A stretch of DNA of 22,494 nucleotides from Isoetes engelmannii (Eukaryota > Streptophyta > Lycopodiopsida > Isoetales > Isoetaceae). Positions 19,594-22,494 of this stretch are shown here, one piece after another. Numbering within the stretch: position 1 is the stretch's first letter; each line of letters opens with the position of its first letter. The stretch lies in contig JAANSK020257607.1 in NCBI GenBank assembly GCA_011763485.2, forward strand, positions 1-22,494, in the 5' to 3' direction. The notes below the pieces were generated by a model, which did no database searches, was not told where the DNA came from, and was given only the letters and a program-made list of their open reading frames with translations. The translations under genes and the position numbers were made by a program.

Positions 19594-19805
19594 GGCGGGC
19601 ATGCCTGGGCATGAAGACATCCTTGTGCAGAGCACGACATGAAAATTTGTGCCTGGTGTGAACAGGACAACGTTCATTTCCGATTCATTCTACAGAGCCG
19701 AGGCGGGCATGCTTGGGCATGAAAACCTGCTTGTGCAGAGCAAGACATGAAAATTTGTGCATTCTTGCAGGGCCTTGGCGTGAGCAGGGGTCTGGTTCAT
19801 TTCCA
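19594..19805. repeat. 108-bp tandem duplication
   Basis: GGCGGGCATGC begins at 19594 and 19702. Both are followed by TGGGCATGAA, TTGTGCAGAGCA and GACATGAAAATTTGTGC. The second unit diverges near its end. CATTCCTGCC words recur after it (19805-19870). Confidence 0.9.
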
Positions 19806-20570
19806 ACGCATTCCTGCTATCATTTCTGATTCATTCCTGCCTGTTCCATTTGCGATTCATTCCTGCCTGGTTCCAAGGTTTAGTGGAAGGCAGAATCAAG
19901 GTTTCAAGGTTGGATGCTTGGTCGATTGCACAGGCTCTTGCTTAACAGGGGCATTCCGGATTTTGGCGACTAGCAGCTTGGCGTGGACTTGATGCTAACT
20001 ATTCACATCTCCGATTTTCTTCCTTCCTTTCTTTTTTTGTAGCTTCAAACCATACGTGCCATCGAGACCTTATAAAATGGCGCGACATTGTGTTTCCAAA
20101 AAGATATTCGCCGTTGATCTTGCATCATACCTGGCATATGCTATGCATCCACGGCTCATATTAAACCTCAAAACAGCAACTCATAAACATGGGAAAAAAA
20201 TATTAATTTAGGGCGTTATGCAACCTTATATCAAACTAACTTGCATACAAATTTGACCACCTCCTTTACAATACCGAAATCATATTAGCTTGAAGAGCAA
20301 GTTTGATGCTGATTTATATGTTGTTATTACACTTGCATAAGCTTTGCACGCCCGTTTACTATCCACACAACCTATTTACATCTCAAGAGCATGCACAAAA
20401 CAACCAGTGCCAGCTCATGTTTCAAAGCAAATTTCAAAGCAACATCACATTAATAACTTGAAGGAAACGAACTCTACCAAGAAATCTACTTTGCAACAAC
20501 AAGACGAGCTTGGCAAAACCTGCAAAATGGAATGGTAGAAATAGGCTAGTATCTGTGTAGAGCATGATCG

Positions 20571-20693
20571 GAGTTCGTCGGAGTTAAGCAGGGCTGCCCA
20601 TTATCTCCCACTTCGTTTGGACTTTTTATCGATGATTTGGAGAATTGGTTAAAAAGAGAAAGCAACGAAGGAACTAACTTGGGGGGTATGTGA
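20571..20693 (+). pseudogene. LINE reverse transcriptase fragment
   Basis: Reads EFVGVKQGCPLSPTSFGLFI, then DDLENWL up to a TGA at 20691. This is the conserved GVxQGCPLSPTLFxLYIDDLE block directly before the YADD motif. The fragment stops short of YADD and is followed by the GGATA array. Confidence 0.88.
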
Positions 20694-20720
20694 CTTATCT
20701 TCTTATATTATAATGTTTTA

Positions 20721-20792
20721 GGGATAGGATAGGATAGGATAGGATAGGATAGGATAGGATAGGATAGGATAGGATAGGATAGGATAGGATAG
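20721..20792. repeat. (GGATA)n microsatellite, about 14 units
   Basis: Perfect 5-bp repeats over about 70 bp. On the minus strand they create spurious YPILS peptide repeats. Confidence 0.97.
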
Positions 20793-21081
20793 CATTTCAT
20801 TTTTATCGTCCATTGGCCTATGGGACCCATACAAAGAAGAAACAGCAAGTGCATTATGGCCAGGATGAAAAAACCCCCTCCCGGGAGAATTTTCGAGGGA
20901 AAAATCTTGGCAGTAATGAACTTGATGGTGTACTGTACAGAAAGTGCCATCACAACCCAGAAGGACAGAGCCGATGCAAGTGTGTGTTTTATCGACCATA
21001 GATTGGATGGACGAGATTGCCTATCCTTCTGAGAGTTCTAGGTAGCGCAATTGAACCTACTTTTTGTAAGTTGCGACAATT
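20793..21081 (+). other. Possible LTR region upstream of gag relic, unresolved
   Basis: This should contain the end of the gypsy 5' LTR if the primer site at 21082 is real. No second copy lies in the window, so LTR limits cannot be seen. Confidence 0.35.
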
Positions 21082-21093
21082 TCGCATCAGAGC
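21082..21093 (+). other. Primer-binding site of gypsy-like relic
   Basis: TCGCATCAGAGC matches TGGTATCAGAGC at ten of twelve positions. It is followed by ATAGGTTTTGATCTATGGCT, placing a gag ATG at 21108 as usual for plant gypsy elements. Confidence 0.65.
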
Positions 21094-21107
21094 ATAGGTT
21101 TTGATCT

Positions 21108-22082
21108 ATGGCTAATCAGACTCAATATGTGGCACAACTAATAGATGGTTTTCCAGTCATACAAGCAACAACTGACGGTATTGTACCAGTGCTCTAGGAT
21201 ATTCACTTGGATGATCTGCCGGAGTTTGATTGTGGTTTACTTCAAGCACAACCACAAGTGAGTGTACCAGAAGTACTGTCTGTGATTAATCCAGTTGGGG
21301 TGCAGACTACTTTAAGGCCAGGAGGCCATGGAGGTATTGCACTACCACGTGGAGACTTAGTAGCAAGGTGTTGATAATGTTGAAGAAGGCTCTAGGAGCA
21401 ATACCTCTACAACACTTACACCTACAACTGTAGTCGCCACAACTGCACCTATGGAGCCAAGGTATGAACAATCATTAATTGCTTGAACCTTGGATAATAT
21501 GCAAAAGCAAATGAATCGATTGATTATTAGAAGCAGTGCAAGAGAGCAATGCTTTAAGGAGTTCCTTGACAGGTCCATGCAAAATTCTAGAGGTATTGGA
21601 AACAATACAACCCAAGCAGTCTGAGGTACTGCTAGGGGACGAGCTAGTACAAGTGCACAGCCTGGGGTTGGTCACACTTTTCCAGATATAGTTAACCTAG
21701 TTGTTAACCCAGTTGTTGGTGAGCCTTTTGAAGAGCCTCTAGAAGGACTTTTTCGATGATGAAGTAAAGGCATTAGAAAAGATGAAGATGTCTGAGTTTG
21801 ATGAGATTGGTACACAAGAGGATGTTATGCTTTGGTTCAGTCGCATGAAATTCTTCTATATGGTAACAAAGAAAAATGATAGAGCAAAGGTGCCTCATGC
21901 TTCTCTTAAAATGAAAGGGATTGTTGCGTCATGGTGAGCTATCCACACTAACAATGATAAGAACTTTAGGTTTTGGAATGACTTTTGCAAATTGTTCAAA
22001 GGTGAGTATGCACCTCAATTTGACAGTCGGCATGCACTCGTATCACTTAAACCAAAAGATCTTGGGCTATCTGTCTAGCAGG
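21108..22082 (+). pseudogene. Ty3/gypsy-like gag relic
   Basis: The N-terminal part starts MANQTQYVAQLIDGFP and soon meets stops. The capsid core (21748-22080) includes EDVMLWFSRMKFFYMVTKKN, KMKGIVASW, a TGA at 21935-21937 where a second Trp is expected, then FRFWNDFCKLFKGEYAPQFD. This matches the Retrotrans_gag pattern (WFxxMExxF...LKGxAxxWW...W..F...F...Y.P). The relic ends near 22082 at a minus-strand LINE fragment. Confidence 0.85.
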
Positions 22083-22494
22083 TAAAACATTTTCCCTTGA
22101 TGTCTTGCGATGTACCATGCTTTCTTTGCCTTCAAGAAAGTACGGTAATGTGTGGTGGCTTGGGGGTGCATAGCTGGATCTGTGACTTGGCGGAGTTTGT
22201 GTTTGTGTTCCTTACACTCAGCATCAAACCACTGATTGCATGGGAAGACTGTGCTATCTGAGATCCTTCGAGGGCATGTTCTCCCAAAACACCTCTACTA
22301 CAGTGCCCAGTAGCTCAATCAGCTGGTCTGTTTGTTGCTCTAGCGTGGGGGATTGCAAGATTCTTGCTAGGTCGTTTGCAAGCATGTCAGCGTAATCTTA
22401 TGCCTACTCGTAATCCAATGTCGTCCGAAATGGTGGCATTACCCTAGCGACAACGTTACACGGTCAATTTCTGCAACAAAAGGAACACGAACGC
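22083..22494 (-). pseudogene. LINE copy D, endonuclease-RT linker fragment
   Basis: On the minus strand YADMLANDLARILQSPTLEQ leads through VVEVFWENMPSKDLR to a stop. After a frameshift near 22255 comes WFDAECKEHKHKLRQV (22231-22184), then HYRTFLKAKKAWYIARHQ. WFDxEC followed by a basic helix is the linker between endonuclease and RT in plant LINEs. It is truncated by the window end and by the gag junction. Confidence 0.82.

Larger units (their letters stand above)
18706..20570. other. Upstream region of GCN2 with tandem repeats
   Basis: Contains the leader and promoter of GCN2, the 34-bp x3 array, a poly-A tract (about 19379-19404) and the 108-bp duplication. No clear TATA box was found on the gene strand. 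Plus frames at 18997-19206 and 19747-19992 run over the repeats and are not credible genes. Confidence 0.6.

Noticed and set aside
20721-20792. GGATA array as a telomere-like repeat
   Set aside because: Plant telomeres are TTTAGGG or close variants. This is an interstitial pentanucleotide microsatellite.
20708-20999. Minus frames with repeated YPILS
   Set aside because: An artefact of translating the GGATA microsatellite.
1-22494. tRNA, rRNA, CRISPR or prokaryotic operon features
   Set aside because: Nothing resembling these was seen. The spliced gene and plant retroelements show this is eukaryotic nuclear DNA.

Overview
The window is nuclear DNA from a land plant. It holds one recognisable host gene buried in retrotransposon relics. 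The gene is on the minus strand and encodes the eIF2-alpha kinase GCN2. Thirteen exons are readable between 18705 and 3208, all with GT-AG introns and consistent phase. They give the first 586 residues: a basic N-terminus, the RWD domain that binds GCN1, a linker, and the kinase N-lobe up to the hinge (MEYCPR). The kinase C-lobe and the HisRS-like and C-terminal regions are not visible and must lie beyond position 1. Plant-type wording such as GGFGHVVLCKHKLDGRRYAMKK identifies a streptophyte. The long repeat-filled introns and the style of the LINE C-termini suggest a large genome, perhaps a fern, lycophyte or gymnosperm, but the species cannot be fixed from this.

Layout from the gene start downwards: promoter and 5' leader above 18705, with several upstream AUGs including an immediate start-stop AUG-UAG; exons 1-4 (18705-17550); a 3.6-kb intron 4 holding a Ty1/copia relic, a 119-bp foldback and a sense-oriented LINE 3' end; exons 5-11 (13950-11425), compactly spaced; a 1.5-kb intron 11; exon 12 (9891-9837); a 6.4-kb intron 12; exon 13 (3401-3208); and the start of intron 13, which holds another LINE 3' end and a degenerate 34-bp minisatellite.

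Intron 12 contains a delimited LTR element: two direct LTRs of about 180 bp (3570-3749 and 8704-8887), a tRNA-Met-type primer site directly after the first, a purine tract directly before the second, and a perfect 5-bp target duplication GTATG. Most of its interior is a decayed plus-strand LINE with endonuclease, linker, reverse transcriptase and C-terminal relics, including a 151-bp internal duplication.

Upstream of the gene (18.7-22.5 kb) are tandem repeats (34 bp x3; 108 bp x2), a poly-A tract, a LINE RT fragment, a (GGATA)n array, a Ty3/gypsy-like gag relic with its primer site, and a minus-strand LINE linker fragment that cuts off the gag. No RNA genes, CRISPR arrays or prokaryotic features were seen. 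The points most worth following are the leader uORFs of a translation-control kinase and the tandemly duplicated splice acceptor and 5' half of exon 2. I found no clearly new biological system.
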